Of a stretch of DNA of 11,866 nucleotides, positions 1 through 9,054 are shown piece after piece (the stretch's first letter is position 1; each line of letters starts with the position of its first letter). This stretch comes from Tieghemiomyces parasiticus (Eukaryota; Kickxellomycota; Dimargaritomycetes; Dimargaritales; Dimargaritaceae): positions 1 through 11,866 of the forward strand of contig JANBPT010001242.1 in the NCBI GenBank assembly GCA_027575765.1, written 5' to 3'. The translations under genes and the position numbers were made by a program. The notes below the pieces were generated by a model. The model was not told where the DNA came from, ran no database searches, and saw only the letters and a list, made by a program, of their open reading frames with translations.

Positions 1-2946
1 GACTCGTTCGGCTACGTCGACATGCTGATCAACAGCCTGGTACTTCTAAACCGCGTCGAAGATTCGGTCACCACTATTCGGGAGCGCATCCCCGTAGAGC
101 TACACTACCTGGTAGATCGCGTGATTGGCGAGGTAGAGGAACGTTATAAGGCCGGCTTGCAAACTGCCGCTGCCACCACGACGGGGGCGGTTACAGCGGC
201 TGGCTCGTCCAGCGATACCACCGCGGGAACCGTGGTACCAGTCACCAAGAGTATCCTGACCCCAGGGCGCCGGATGCAAACGCAGGAGATTCTGGAGGAT
301 TTCGTGACCACCCTCTATGCACGGTTTGGCAGCGTACTCGAGTATCACAAGTTCGTCCTGGAAACCATCGGCCGCCTGTCTCGTCGTCCCAGCAACAGTG
401 GCAGCGGGCCGGGGATAGCCGCCCGGCGACCCGGGCCGGCCTACGCCCTACGTGAGGTCTGGATGACCATCCAGAGCGAGATCAAATCTATGCTCTACGA
501 CTACCTGACCACGGAGTGCGCAGCCAGCCGCCCTGACCTTGGCGCGGCCCCGGCTCCCGCCCCAACGCCCAGTCCCGGCCTAGTTCGCGATAGGGCCAAC
601 CGCCGAATCTCGGGCGGCACTAAGGTTCCCGGTGGAGGTTGGCTAGAGGATCTCATCCGGCCCAAAGCGACAGGCTCGGCCCAGGGCGCCGCTGCCGCTG
701 ATGGGAGCAGTGCCAACGCCGTCGCCGGCAATGTGGGGGCCACACCTAGTGGGGCCCGCCAGGTGTTCAGCTTCGGTCAGTCCGAAATTAAGTCCACCTC
801 CGAGGCCCTGTACAAACCAATCGAGGACGAGATGCGGCAGCTCCTCTCGTTCACCCAGAGCGAAGGCGCCCAGCAGCAACAGCAGCAGCAGCTGGTGGCC
901 CAGTCGGCGGTGGTTGACCGGTTCGCCGAGGGTAACGGGGCGGCGGGCCACCTGCTGCTAGTCCCGCCCAGTGTCTACCACGCCTCGGTGGTCCTCAGCC
1001 CGACCACCCAGTTCTTGGCCCGCATCGGCCACGTCCTACTGGAACCGCGCGACACACAGGACTTTGACGAGTTCCTCCGCCACTTCTTTGTCCGCTTCTT
1101 CCTCCCGCAAGTGGAGGCCCACGCGCTGCACCTGTTTACGCAAATGACCAGCGGCAGCGATGCGTTCTACACCCACCCCACTTTAGTCTACCGCGGGCGG
1201 CCGGTCATCAAGAGCGCGGTGGCTATCGTACCCCTTATCCACGACCTGGGCCGGATGCTGGCGGCCATCCCGTTTTACCAGGAAGAGTACGTCATGATTG
1301 TCGAAAAAATCATTCGCAAGTATTTTGACGAGTGTCAGACCCGATTTACGGAGGCCATTACCAACTCCAAGTACGTCGTCGGGGCCTTCGGGACTGCTAT
1401 GCTCATGGCTTCTGCGGGCGGCGGTGGGAACAACCCCTACCCGCTGGACGCCATGGGTGGCAGTGGTAATGACGGCCTCTCGGCGCACACCGCCATGATG
1501 TCCTCCTCGTCGGCGGCAGCTACGTCTACATTGGCCCCCCATACCACCACCCAAAACGACCGGGCGGGTCCGGCGCGCCAATGCATCGCTTCGCGTTGGG
1601 CAAACGACGATGATCTCCAACAGCTACTCGACATGAAATTCCGGCTCACACTACACGACCGGACCGTCAAATTCGACACGCGAAGCGAGAAGGAAATGGC
1701 CATCGAGTACCGTCTCAAACACGACCGCTCGATCCATCCCAGCGAACTTATGTTTGACGTCAAAAAGATGAACTTTTTGGCTACCCTCCACCATAGCCTT
1801 GAGTGGTTCCTGCTGAATGTGCATTTCTCGCGCATGTCCCAGGTGCCCCTAGGCGGTGAGGTCGTCGACGCCGATGGGGGTGGTGATGGCGTCGGTAATG
1901 ATGGTGGAGCTAACGGGACGCGGGTGGGTGCCGCGGACGGGGAGTCCGCTCTGGATGCCGCCGACGGCAACCGGCTTGATTTGGACATGCTTGCCCAGAT
2001 GAAGGGACTCCGTGTGCGTCTAGACCAATTGTGGGACCGCCACCGTACCTTGGCCACCTCGTGTCTCGTCACGCTCCGTATCGAGATGCGCTGCCGGTGC
2101 CTGTACTACTTGGAACTGGCCACCCGCGAGGTAAGTCGGGCAGGCCTGAGAATTGTATACGGATTCCGCCCTGCGTTGTTGTTATTCCGCTGGTTCACTC
2201 ACTCCCCTTTCTGCATTTTGCATCCCAACCCCGACTTGCGCAATTCCTATATATGTATTTCGCTCGCCAGGGCAACTACGGTCTCGAGGAGGAGTCGCAG
2301 GAGCCGGATCAATACGTGCAGACCTTTAATGCCGACCTCATCATGTGCGAGGAGCTCTTGGCCAAAAGCTTGCCTAAAGACGAGATTGAGTAAGTAGGGC
2401 CCAGGCCTCGCCCAGTCCCTAGCTATCGTTGCTGGTAACCTCCAAACCCCCCCTTTTCCCGCGCACCAGGATCAGGTACAACTCACGAAAAAAAAGAACC
2501 ACCACTAACCTCGCACGTCGCCCACTTTTCCCTTCCCCACACTCGCTAGGTTCATATTCTCGGGCCTATCGCACCTGATTTCCCACATCCTTATCAGCAA
2601 CGTCACGCACCTTAAAGATCTCAATTACTACGGCAGTCGCAAGATGATCCGCAACATATTGGCGCTCCAACAGAACCTGACGAGCATTTCGCTCACCAGT
2701 GAGATGTCAGGGCTCGACCACGCCCTCAAGTATTACGAACTATTTCAACTGGATTTGGACGCTGTGATGCACCAAGTCACCGAGCACGACCTGGTATTCA
2801 CCCTCGAGGAGTATCAGTTCCTGCTGAGGTTCGTGTACCAGAACGCCGAACGGCAGCTGGAGATTGACTCCGACCAGTATGAGCTCAACTATCGCAAGTA
2901 CAAGGAGGCCCAGCGTGTGGTGGAATCCTTGTTCAAGAGCAAGTAG
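1..2946 (+). CDS. SEC8: Exocyst complex component Sec8, 3' part, three exons, 5' partial
   Basis: Sec8 is a subunit of the octameric exocyst, which tethers secretory vesicles to the plasma membrane at growth sites. The frame is already open at base 1, so the N-terminal region lies upstream. I read exons 1-2130, 2271-2389 and 2550-2946 (stop TAG), about 881 residues here. The family is recognised from the conserved helical C-terminal half: HFFVRFFLPQVEAHALHLF (from about 1084), KSAVAIVPLIHDLGRM, KKMNFLATLHHSLEWFLLNV, and in exon 3 FIFSGLSHLISHILISNVTH and RKMIRNILALQQNLTSI. Joining the exons restores one frame: exon 1 to 2 is phase 0, and exon 2 to 3 splits a Glu codon (GA|G). Low-complexity inserts rich in Gly, Ala, Ser and Pro, plus a seven-glutamine run (871-891), interrupt the conserved blocks and presumably form loops. 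No lesion is visible. The family call is firm; exact splice sites are inferred from consensus and frame. Confidence 0.93.
2131..2270 (+). other. SEC8: Intron 1 of SEC8 (140 nt, phase 0)
   Basis: The donor is GTAAGT directly after a Glu codon (2128-2130), and the acceptor is CGCCAG before GGCAACTACGG. Reading through would replace conserved Sec8 sequence with an unrelated hydrophobic tail. Removing it joins ATRE to GNYGLEEE, which fits the family. Length is not a multiple of 3, so retention shifts the frame. Confidence 0.9.
2390..2549 (+). other. SEC8: Intron 2 of SEC8 (160 nt, phase 2)
   Basis: The donor GTAAGT begins at the last base of the unspliced GAG codon. A CTAAC branch-point candidate lies at 2505-2509, about 40 nt before the acceptor GCTAG at 2545-2549. 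Splicing joins GA to G, giving Glu, followed by FIFSGLSHL. Retention would give an immediate TAA at 2391. Confidence 0.9.
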
Positions 2947-3162
2947 GCACCCCTCAGGTTGGTGCGTGCGATGCGGTCGACGTTATCTCTTTGGTAACGT
3001 GTGGGTCGGTGATGTAGCACTCTCGCTTCTGATATCCGTGCCGGGGAGGGAAAGTGTGCATGGCGTATAATATATAAATATTGAGTAGAGTACCCCGCTA
3101 AACAAGGTAAATGCCGGCCGTGACCGGATGGCGTCGGCGGTGACTGCAAGTCGAATTCAATT

Positions 3163-3191
3163 CACAGCGTAATAAAACGAATAATCCTACT
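3163..3191 (+). repeat. Imperfect direct repeat, copy 1 of 2
   Basis: The 29-nt segment beginning CACAGCGTAATAAAACGA recurs at 3297-3323 about 134 bp downstream. The copies differ by a 2-nt TA insertion and three substitutions (A/G, T/C, T/G). Copy 1 contains an AATAAA hexamer. Confidence 0.6.
3171..3176 (+). terminator. Candidate polyadenylation signal for SEC8 (AATAAA)
   Basis: A canonical AATAAA lies 225 nt after the SEC8 stop codon. It sits inside the first copy of an imperfect direct repeat; the second copy carries ATAAAA instead. The AT-rich stretch near 3065-3082 is an alternative 3'-end element closer to the stop. Confidence 0.45.
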
Positions 3192-3296
3192 GTTTCGGGA
3201 GGTTTGACTGCAGCAGCAGACCGCTATATTTCGATTCATCGTACGGCAGGGGGTACTGTCGTGGTTATTGGGCAAGGCAGGGCACACCTTCATTTA

Positions 3297-3323
3297 CACA
3301 GCGATAAAACGAGTAACCCGACT
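3297..3323 (+). repeat. Imperfect direct repeat, copy 2 of 2
   Basis: The 27-nt segment beginning CACAGCGATAAAACGAGTAA is the partner of 3163-3191, lacking the TA dinucleotide. The lengths outside the repeat do not align obviously, so this is a short local duplication rather than part of a long repeat. Confidence 0.6.
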
Positions 3324-4160
3324 CTGAGTGGGGTGAAGCGATGTACCGGTAAAGTCTCCTTGTAGCAGCGTAAAGTGCCGGAGGAGCAGTGCTAGCATGT
3401 TGAGGTCCCGGACTTCACGGGCTGCAATATCTGCACCGTCGGTGGGACCTCTGACCCTGGAGTAGAGTTTCACTCGTGAGGCGGTCGGTCGGCTCCTCTC
3501 GGGGCTCGGGAGTTAAGTTCTGGTCCCACTGATCTCTCCGTTTGGCCGTCGCCTTGGCCACTCACCCTTTCTGAGGAGGTGGAGGGAGGGGCGAACTCAA
3601 TACATCTACCACATCAGTCGTAGTACAGTAGAAGAAAAGAAGGAAGGGAGGAGGCGGCTCACGCGCTGGTCCCGAGGACCCTGGTGGTCCGGGAGTATAC
3701 GTAGTATAAAAATAGCTTTCGACGGAGGAAGGAAGGGGCGAAGCTACGTGAACCGTAGCGGTCTCCTCCACGTACGTCTAACAGCGCGTACAATTAAGGC
3801 TGCAACTCGATGGTCGCACCAGATAATCCTTTCAGAAGCAAAGAGGACATGGGGCCCCTAGTGATTACTGAAGCCTCAAGTTTTCTATTTTTCTCACTGC
3901 AGCGTTGCGGTGGTCGTGCGGTGAGGCCTTGGGTTGGCCCTCCACCTGCCCCGAGTGAAGCGCCGGCAGGCCTGGTGGTGCACACGTAGCCTCACATTGT
4001 CGCCTGTCCTTCCTCCCCACCGCAACGAAGGAGTCCGGTTAAAAAAATCACCAAGGCAATATATAGGAGCCCAGCACCACACAAAGCTATATTAGCGGTG
4101 CGACCTACCCACCATCCAAGGCATAATATCACTCGTCCTCTCCACCATACCGGTCCTTGA

Positions 4161-4208
4161 CTTACGTCCTCCAACGGCTTACGTTTTAAAGCTGACACCC
4201 TTTATAAC
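4161..4208 (+). promoter_or_regulatory. Candidate promoter of the small secreted-protein gene
   Basis: Two copies of CTTACGT (4161-4167 and 4178-4184) lie 17 bp apart and could be a paired activator site. They are followed by TTTAAA (4185-4190) and a TATA-like TTTATAAC (4201-4208). The ATG is at 4249, after a strongly pyrimidine-rich leader. The arrangement looks like a fungal promoter, but transcription start and factor are unknown. Confidence 0.4.
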
Positions 4209-4248
4209 TCTCCACCCCTCCCACTCACCGGCCCGTCCCTCCCACACT

Positions 4249-4552
4249 ATGAAGGTCACTGCTAGCTTTGTTGTCGCTACCCTAACAAGTTCCGCCCTGG
4301 CCATCAGCGAGAATTTGCTGATGCAGACACAGCCGTACCTGACCGCCAGCCCTTTTTCATCCGGTACCAGACCGGAAAATCCCTCCAAGGAAGTTATCTC
4401 GGGGGTATTGCCTACCGCCAGCCAGCACCGCAGATTCCGCCAGGACTTTGGCTTTGACGCCAGGATGTTTTGGTAACGACAAAGAACACGATGCCAATGT
4501 CAAAAAGTACTTTGAGTCTCTCAACTCAGCCAACCTGGACAAGACTGTGTAA
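4249..4552 (+). CDS. Small secreted protein, unrecognised, with a frame change near its end
   Basis: The ATG at 4249 opens a 75-residue frame ending TAA at 4474-4476. Residues 1-18 (MKVTASFVVATLTSSALA) are a textbook signal peptide with an ALA-type cleavage site, so the product probably enters the secretory pathway. The mature part is short, polar and cysteine-free. Directly after Met-Phe, the next frame continues for about 26 charged residues (GNDKEHDANVKKYFES and on) to TAA at 4550-4552, followed 14 nt later by AATAAA. The switch falls at a run of four T (4468-4471), where one extra T would explain it. Alternatives are splicing: GT at 4364 to AG at 4433 (70 nt) reaches the same tail frame, and GT at 4473 to AG at 4529 (57 nt) gives a different short end at 4557. 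Neither donor matches the GTAAGT used in SEC8. I do not recognise the family. Confidence 0.55.
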
Positions 4553-4565
4553 AATAACAACCTTC

Positions 4566-4571
4566 AATAAA
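4566..4571 (+). terminator. Polyadenylation signal of the small secreted-protein gene
   Basis: AATAAA lies 14 nt after the tail-frame stop at 4550-4552. Further copies follow at 4593-4598 and 4681-4686. The short distance supports the tail frame being part of the transcript's coding end. Confidence 0.5.
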
Positions 4572-4572
4572 A

Positions 4573-5768
4573 GGAAGTTAAAAAGGTGGCTAAATAAACT
4601 CGAATCTGCTCCTCGCCCTTTGTGGCCATGCTGTGTTGTACTGGTGGTGTATAGTCGGCGGTGTAAAGAAAAAGTTTATTAATAAAGGTATTATGTGTAA
4701 TTGACCCATTGTCTCTAGAGGACGACGGATGGCCGGAGCCTTTGTATGTCAATTTACTTATCGTAATGAAGCAGGTTGTGGTGTTTGCATGACCATATAA
4801 GCTTAAGAGATGCCGTAAGAATAAATATTGAACCAAAGAGTGCTGATGTAATGATGCCTAATCAAGAAATTATGGTAGAGATACCCATCATATTATGATG
4901 GGGTTGTGTAGACCGAGAGGGGGGGCAACTAGAGGAAATACCGAGGGAGTGTCGCAGGTGGGCAGATCGAGTAGAATAAAGACACAATATTTATTACACA
5001 CTTGAAGATTCTACAATTAAGGGTGATTCGTCATCTTTAAGTAGGTGTGGCTCGAGTGATGAAGCGAAAACGTTTGGTGTATCTTAAGGCGCTTGGTTCG
5101 GGGACTTTCTCCATGAGGAGGAGGATCCGAAATCGAGCCGAGTTCGTTTTCGAAGTCGGAAGGCCGCCGCCTGATTATTCTACCAAACAATGATAATAAT
5201 CCGCGATGGAAGTTTCAGTATTCTATCGGGAGGGCAGAGCCTGAAGGGAGGCAGCTTTCTTGGACAGAGAGGTGCCCTGGGGTGCGCCTCGGTTACAACA
5301 TAAAAATGTAAGCCAGTGGAAAGTCTACCTGGAAATTTAGAAAATAAGTATATGTATAGGAAATGTGAAAAACGATAAAGGCGTGAATAATACGTACAAG
5401 AGCATGAGAAAGGGTGTGCGGGAATGCTACGCATGGCCAGTTATTCGTGAGGATAAAGGATGGACAGAGGCCGAACCCAAAAGGGGCAGATATTCTAGGA
5501 GGTATTAGCTCGAAGTCCCCTAAATGTTAGGCAAGTACCTTCGGCTGATTTCGGGTGGTTGACTTGAAGGGGAAGTTTAAGCACCAGGAATAGGTAATCG
5601 GCTGATTGTAGTTTGAATGCGGAGATATACCAGCGGCTACGAGAAAGGTTGGCCGGCATTGCTATCTGGCAGTGGCTTGAGGAGTTGGTATGGATAAATG
5701 CAACCGTAGAGCAGAAGATGGAGAATATGGTACATATCGGATAGCATGATTCGAGGGCAAGGCGCCCG
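4573..5768. other. Intergenic region, AT-richer, no gene seen
   Basis: About 1.2 kb between the small plus-strand gene and the end of the minus-strand gene. Stops are frequent in all frames. Contents seen: repeated AATAAA hexamers (4593, 4681, 4820 on plus; 4990-4995 on minus), one near-perfect palindrome (4884-4902), and a small inverted repeat CCTAA/TTAGG (5519-5531). No RNA gene recognised. Confidence 0.6.
4884..4902. repeat. 19-bp palindrome (8-9 bp arms)
   Basis: CCCATCAT at 4884-4891 is the exact reverse complement of ATGATGGG at 4895-4902, separated by ATT whose outer bases also pair. As DNA it is a symmetric site suited to a dimeric binding protein; as RNA it would be a tight hairpin. 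It is isolated in an intergenic region. Confidence 0.55.
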
Positions 5769-7256
5769 TCAACCGGTAGTCATCATGCGAAAATTATCGC
5801 TAAACACGGCTGCGTACACAGTGTCACCGAGGCCAACTGCCGCGTGAAACGCCTCAATTAGGCCGTTGGCCGTCAAATCCCGGTCGATTAGCTCGAGTTG
5901 CATGTACTCTAGGACGCCGGATACGTCGTAGCCGTTCACTGTCGAAGGAGGCCCTGCGACCCATTCCTCAGTGGGGAGTGCCACCAGGGCGAGTATTGAC
6001 TGCATCCTATTACGGAGTGCCTCGCCTGTACCATACAGATCTTGCTCCTCGGCTTCCAGCGCCGCTACGATCATCCCCTTCTCCTCCTCTAGGGTCAGTC
6101 CAGTCTCCATATACCCAACCGTTCCCTCTTCATCATCCACCTTTTCCTCCTGCTCCTCGTCCGTTGTGTCGCCTAACGTCTTGGAGTAATCACGCTGGCA
6201 ATCGCTTAGCAGATCGTGGGTCTCCCAAACCCTGCGCTTGATGTTATCAGACACCCAGTGCGCAGTGAGGTCGAAGAACTGCTTGGAAATCACGTCACGC
6301 CAGAGCAGACCTTAAGGCCGCCGGAAGGCCAGAGGGCAGTCCGGGTCTTCGTGCAGACCCAGGCAGGTCCACTGTCGGTAACGGAGGGCCGGGGCATCGA
6401 ATCTGGCAAAGTTTTCGGGCTGGCAGAACCAGGCGGTATTGAACACGCGGTGGAGGGCGGCGGGAATGTGCAAGGGTACAGCGTGGAGAACGTCCAAAGG
6501 GCCGCACTCATCGCGGTCCCTTTTGCTCAGATGGGTGTAGAGTAGTTGTGCGGCCCGGTAGTACAAAAGGGCCCCTAATTTCCTACAGGCACGGTTGACA
6601 AGGCCTGTAGGGAAGCGACCAGCGTTGGAGCAACTGCGTAGATATTGCGAAATTTGCTCGGCGGAATACAGCGGCGAGGCCATGCTGAGCGCAATCAGGC
6701 TCGGCGTTGATTTTTCCTCCACAGCGTCGTTGGCGGGGATCGCACAGCCGGGCGACGTCATATGGTATGCCAGGGCAATGGTGCAGACGACGGGAGGGTA
6801 AGAAAACGGCTGGGGTGGCGATAACTTGAAGTGTGTAAAAGAGTGAGAAGGCGTGAAACGCACTGAGAGGTACAGACGAGTTACCAGAGAGCGGGTATGG
6901 TGGGAGTGTAGGCGTGCCAATGCGAGGCTATTTAACTCTCGTAAGTCCGCCCTTGCGCCCGTCTCTATATGCACCGGGTCGACTGTCCTACCTGCAATGC
7001 TGTATGCCTCGGTTCCCCGAAGGTGATCAATCACTAGAGGCACGCAAAGCCAGGACGTGTCAGCGGTGGCTATTTTATTCTGGAAGGCCGCATGCATCCC
7101 TCCGGCCCAGTAGCCACCAGTCAGCGGCCAACAGCCGTATGGACCTCCGTACTGCCCGCGTGGTCCGACTGATTCGTAACCTGATGGGGTGTTGAAGAGT
7201 TGGTGTTTGCTTTGTCCTACACGTTCAGCTGTGTATAGTGAGATATGCCTCCACAT
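5769..7256 (-). pseudogene. Unrecognised long reading frame interrupted by a single in-frame TAA
   Basis: Reading down the minus strand from ATG at 7256, one frame stays open to 5769 apart from TAA at 6312-6314. Sequence before the stop (PENFARFDAPALRYRQWTC) and after it (ISKQFFDLTAHWVSDNIKRR) both read as ordinary protein in the same frame. The likelier start is the ATG at 6761 (MTSPGCAIPAND), because it follows a CT-rich leader like that of the 4249 gene; that gives about 149 codons before the stop and 181 after it. The upstream extension 6762-7256 is also open and partly protein-like (Gly/Tyr/Trp-rich near 7130-7200). The C-terminal half is acidic and helical, with a Glu/Asp-rich linker around residues 40-60 after the stop. 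No known domain, signal or catalytic motif recognised. No GTAAGT-type intron spans the TAA. It could be a recent pseudogene, an assembly error, or two adjoining short genes. Confidence 0.5.
6312..6314 (-). other. Premature in-frame stop codon (TAA)
   Basis: On the minus strand the context is CGG CGG CCT TAA GGT CTG CTC TGG, in the same frame on both sides. The downstream part has no ATG close to the stop; its first convenient start would be a GTG (6291-6293), unusual for a eukaryote. The context does not match the known UGA-CUA readthrough motif. Confidence 0.6.
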
Positions 7257-7600
7257 TCAACGGTATTACCTCCGCTTACAAACTCCTACTCTTCCAGCAC
7301 CGTGGATCTGCTACACCTGATCCTATTCGCCACCATTACTCGGCCCCCAATGGTTATCAGTTTGTGGATAAGCCATCAAGCGGTAGTACCGCTGGTTTGG
7401 GAGGGGATCTTCCGGGTAATATCTGCTTGCGCGCCAGTCCTCCCAGCTGAAGCTGCGACTGGTAGTCTGTGACGGCCCTTCACCGGCAGGTCCATAGGCC
7501 ACTGCCGGGTTCTACTCTGGCTGTAGACAACCGTGCATCACGTAACGCATCTGACCCTCTTAGTTAGCCCTCATTTGCCCTACTATTCTATTAGTCCGCT

Positions 7601-7801
7601 TTAGTGAATATTCCCAAGACACTCTCGATTGCAATGGTAGAAGCACACGGGGTAATGAGGTACATGTACTAAGGGGCCAGTACAAGGCAGCGCCAGACGA
7701 AGGCCAAGCGCCTTACAGGGCAATAGCTCCGGCAGTGTAAAGTATAGCAAGATGATAATGCCCAGGCTGGCGAGCAGGCCTGTAACAGCGAAATACGCCG
7801 G
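7601..7801 (-). pseudogene. Possible MFS transporter relic (one membrane segment)
   Basis: A 66-codon minus-strand frame between two stops has no start codon. Its first half, PAYFAVTGLLASLGIIILL followed by YFTLPELLP, resembles the end of membrane segment 6 in major facilitator superfamily proteins, where a hydrophobic helix ends in a motif like LPETLP. Known MFS transporters are 12-helix membrane carriers of about 400-600 residues, so this would be a small remnant. Stops lie directly upstream in the same frame, and I found no convincing neighbouring helices. Any hydrophobic stretch could imitate this, so the call is weak. Confidence 0.25.
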
Positions 7802-8180
7802 CTACGGAAGTCATCAATATCAATGATTCCAGAATGAGGTCAAGCCACCAGCAGACTAGGCCGCACCAGTGCCGCAAGCGCATGTCGCCTAGATACCCCA
7901 GCTGGGAAAAACCTTCTACCGTCCACCCTGGATGCCATGCCGACCTAACGTCTGCATGCTATTCCACAATACCTCTGCTCACCTCGCCAGCCAATTACAG
8001 GCCAATTATGGTGCTCTACTGCACCAAGCGAGTGGCAGCACACCCTTATCCGTATTGTCTGCTGTATCGCATCCCTCACCCGTGTCGCTAGGCTACGCCG
8101 GTCCAATAGCGCCCCTCGTTAACTTGGTCAACCTTGCTTACATTTGGCCACTTTCTTCCATTGCTGTTTCACTTCTGCTA

Positions 8181-8198
8181 CCTTCCTTCCTTCCTTCC
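8181..8198. repeat. Tetranucleotide microsatellite (CCTT)4
   Basis: Four and a half perfect CCTT units in noncoding DNA. Expected to be length-variable between strains. Confidence 0.8.
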
Positions 8199-8653
8199 GT
8201 ACCGTCAACCTCGACCACTTTTTGACTGCGTGATGCTTCCTTATTCTTACGACGGCCTCCATTTATCGCTTTCTGCCTCTACCCTTGCGCTGACTGCAGA
8301 TTGACGGGAGGGGCCCAGATAATTCCAAGCCATTTGGCCATATAAACAGCACCATTTCGTTGGTCTACAAGTAGAGCATGTTCGCATACTCATCAGCCGG
8401 GTTACAGTAATGGGTACCATCTTTCCAAGAGATATTATTGTTCATTTTTCTCCTAGCACAGGCAGTTACATGCTGATTTCTCCAGGGTGATGTTCTATTG
8501 GAACGGCATTGTCCGGGTGAAGGGACAATAATGAAGCAGAAAAACCTCCTATAAACCCCGCATCTAATGATGATATAATTGCAGGACTGTTCTTCTTACC
8601 TTGCAACCGAAAGGGTCCTATCCGCCTTCCAATGCACGACTCCTAACCTATGA

Positions 8654-8890
8654 CTAGGGCAACACCTTAACCCACGTCCACAAACTCCACCAGCTATATA
8701 AGCCGGCAAAAGGACAGCTTAACCAATTTATCATTATCGTCGAATGTTTTATTGACCGTATCGACCACCCGCTGGTTTCCGACTTACCACTGCCATGACA
8801 GGAACCGCAAATAATAGTTTTAGGGTTGGTGACTCTCCTTAGTATTCGTCTCTCATATAACACCAACAAGATGATGAGACACCACTAAGC
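8654..8890 (-). pseudogene. Possible myosin-motor relic carrying a P-loop
   Basis: The minus-strand frame ending at TAG 8654 contains NPKTIICGSCHGSGKSETSGW (near 8770-8830). Myosin motors and the myosin-like domains of some fungal chitin synthases bind ATP with a loop of the form II-x-SGESGSGKSET. Here IIC and GSGKSET match in position, but the intervening residues (GSCH) deviate and the first loop glycine is replaced. YERRILRR before it also fits the myosin pattern. Further along the minus strand in a different frame, GRRIGPFRLQ (near 8600) lies about 63 codons on, where myosins have the switch-I motif resembling SSRFGKF. Stops and frame changes separate these pieces and no start is present, so it cannot be functional as read. 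The match may be chance. Confidence 0.28.
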
Positions 8891-9030
8891 ATCTGAACCC
8901 ATCACCTGTGCCGACATTCTCGCACTCCGCAAGGAGCACCGTTCAATATCTATTCAAACCTACACTACCTTTCCGTTGGGCTAGTAGCGCTCTAAACCGC
9001 CACGGACCACACAGGCAGCCCACATACAAC

Positions 9031-9054
9031 GGAGAGAGTGAGAGAGAGAGCGAG
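9031..9054. repeat. GA-rich microsatellite in a purine tract
   Basis: An interrupted (GA)n array followed by further G/A-rich sequence to about 9083. Noncoding; nothing else is associated with it. Confidence 0.75.

Larger units (their letters stand above)
2947..4248. other. Intergenic region downstream of SEC8
   Basis: About 1.3 kb with no convincing gene on either strand; the short open frames are Pro/Arg-rich and lack recognisable domains. It holds an AT-rich patch (about 3065-3082), a poly(A) signal within a duplicated element (3163-3191 and 3297-3323), a small GC-rich inverted repeat (GGACC 3676-3680 with GGTCC 3686-3690), and promoter-like motifs near 4160-4210. I looked for a tRNA, 5S rRNA or snoRNA in 3330-3560 and found none. 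Confidence 0.6.

Noticed and set aside
3330..3560. Possible structured RNA (GGGAGTTAAG resembles part of 5S rRNA)
   Set aside because: The surrounding sequence does not fit the 5S consensus or a tRNA A/B box arrangement.
6300..6420. Intron hiding the TAA at 6312
   Set aside because: Only weak donors such as GTTACC or GTCTGC are available, and using them would delete well-coded residues; none resembles the GTAAGT donors of SEC8.
5971..6545. Plus-strand frames of 72-109 codons
   Set aside because: Ser/Pro-rich antisense shadows of the acidic minus-strand frame.
7245..7472. Hydrophobic plus-strand frame as a small membrane protein
   Set aside because: An overlapping frame starting at 7238 is equally open and more polar; no homology recognised and no supporting promoter or poly(A) signal, so neither can be chosen.
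7932..8225. 97-codon plus-strand frame as a gene
   Set aside because: It overlaps another open frame (7834-8091), ends in the CCTT microsatellite and matches nothing known.
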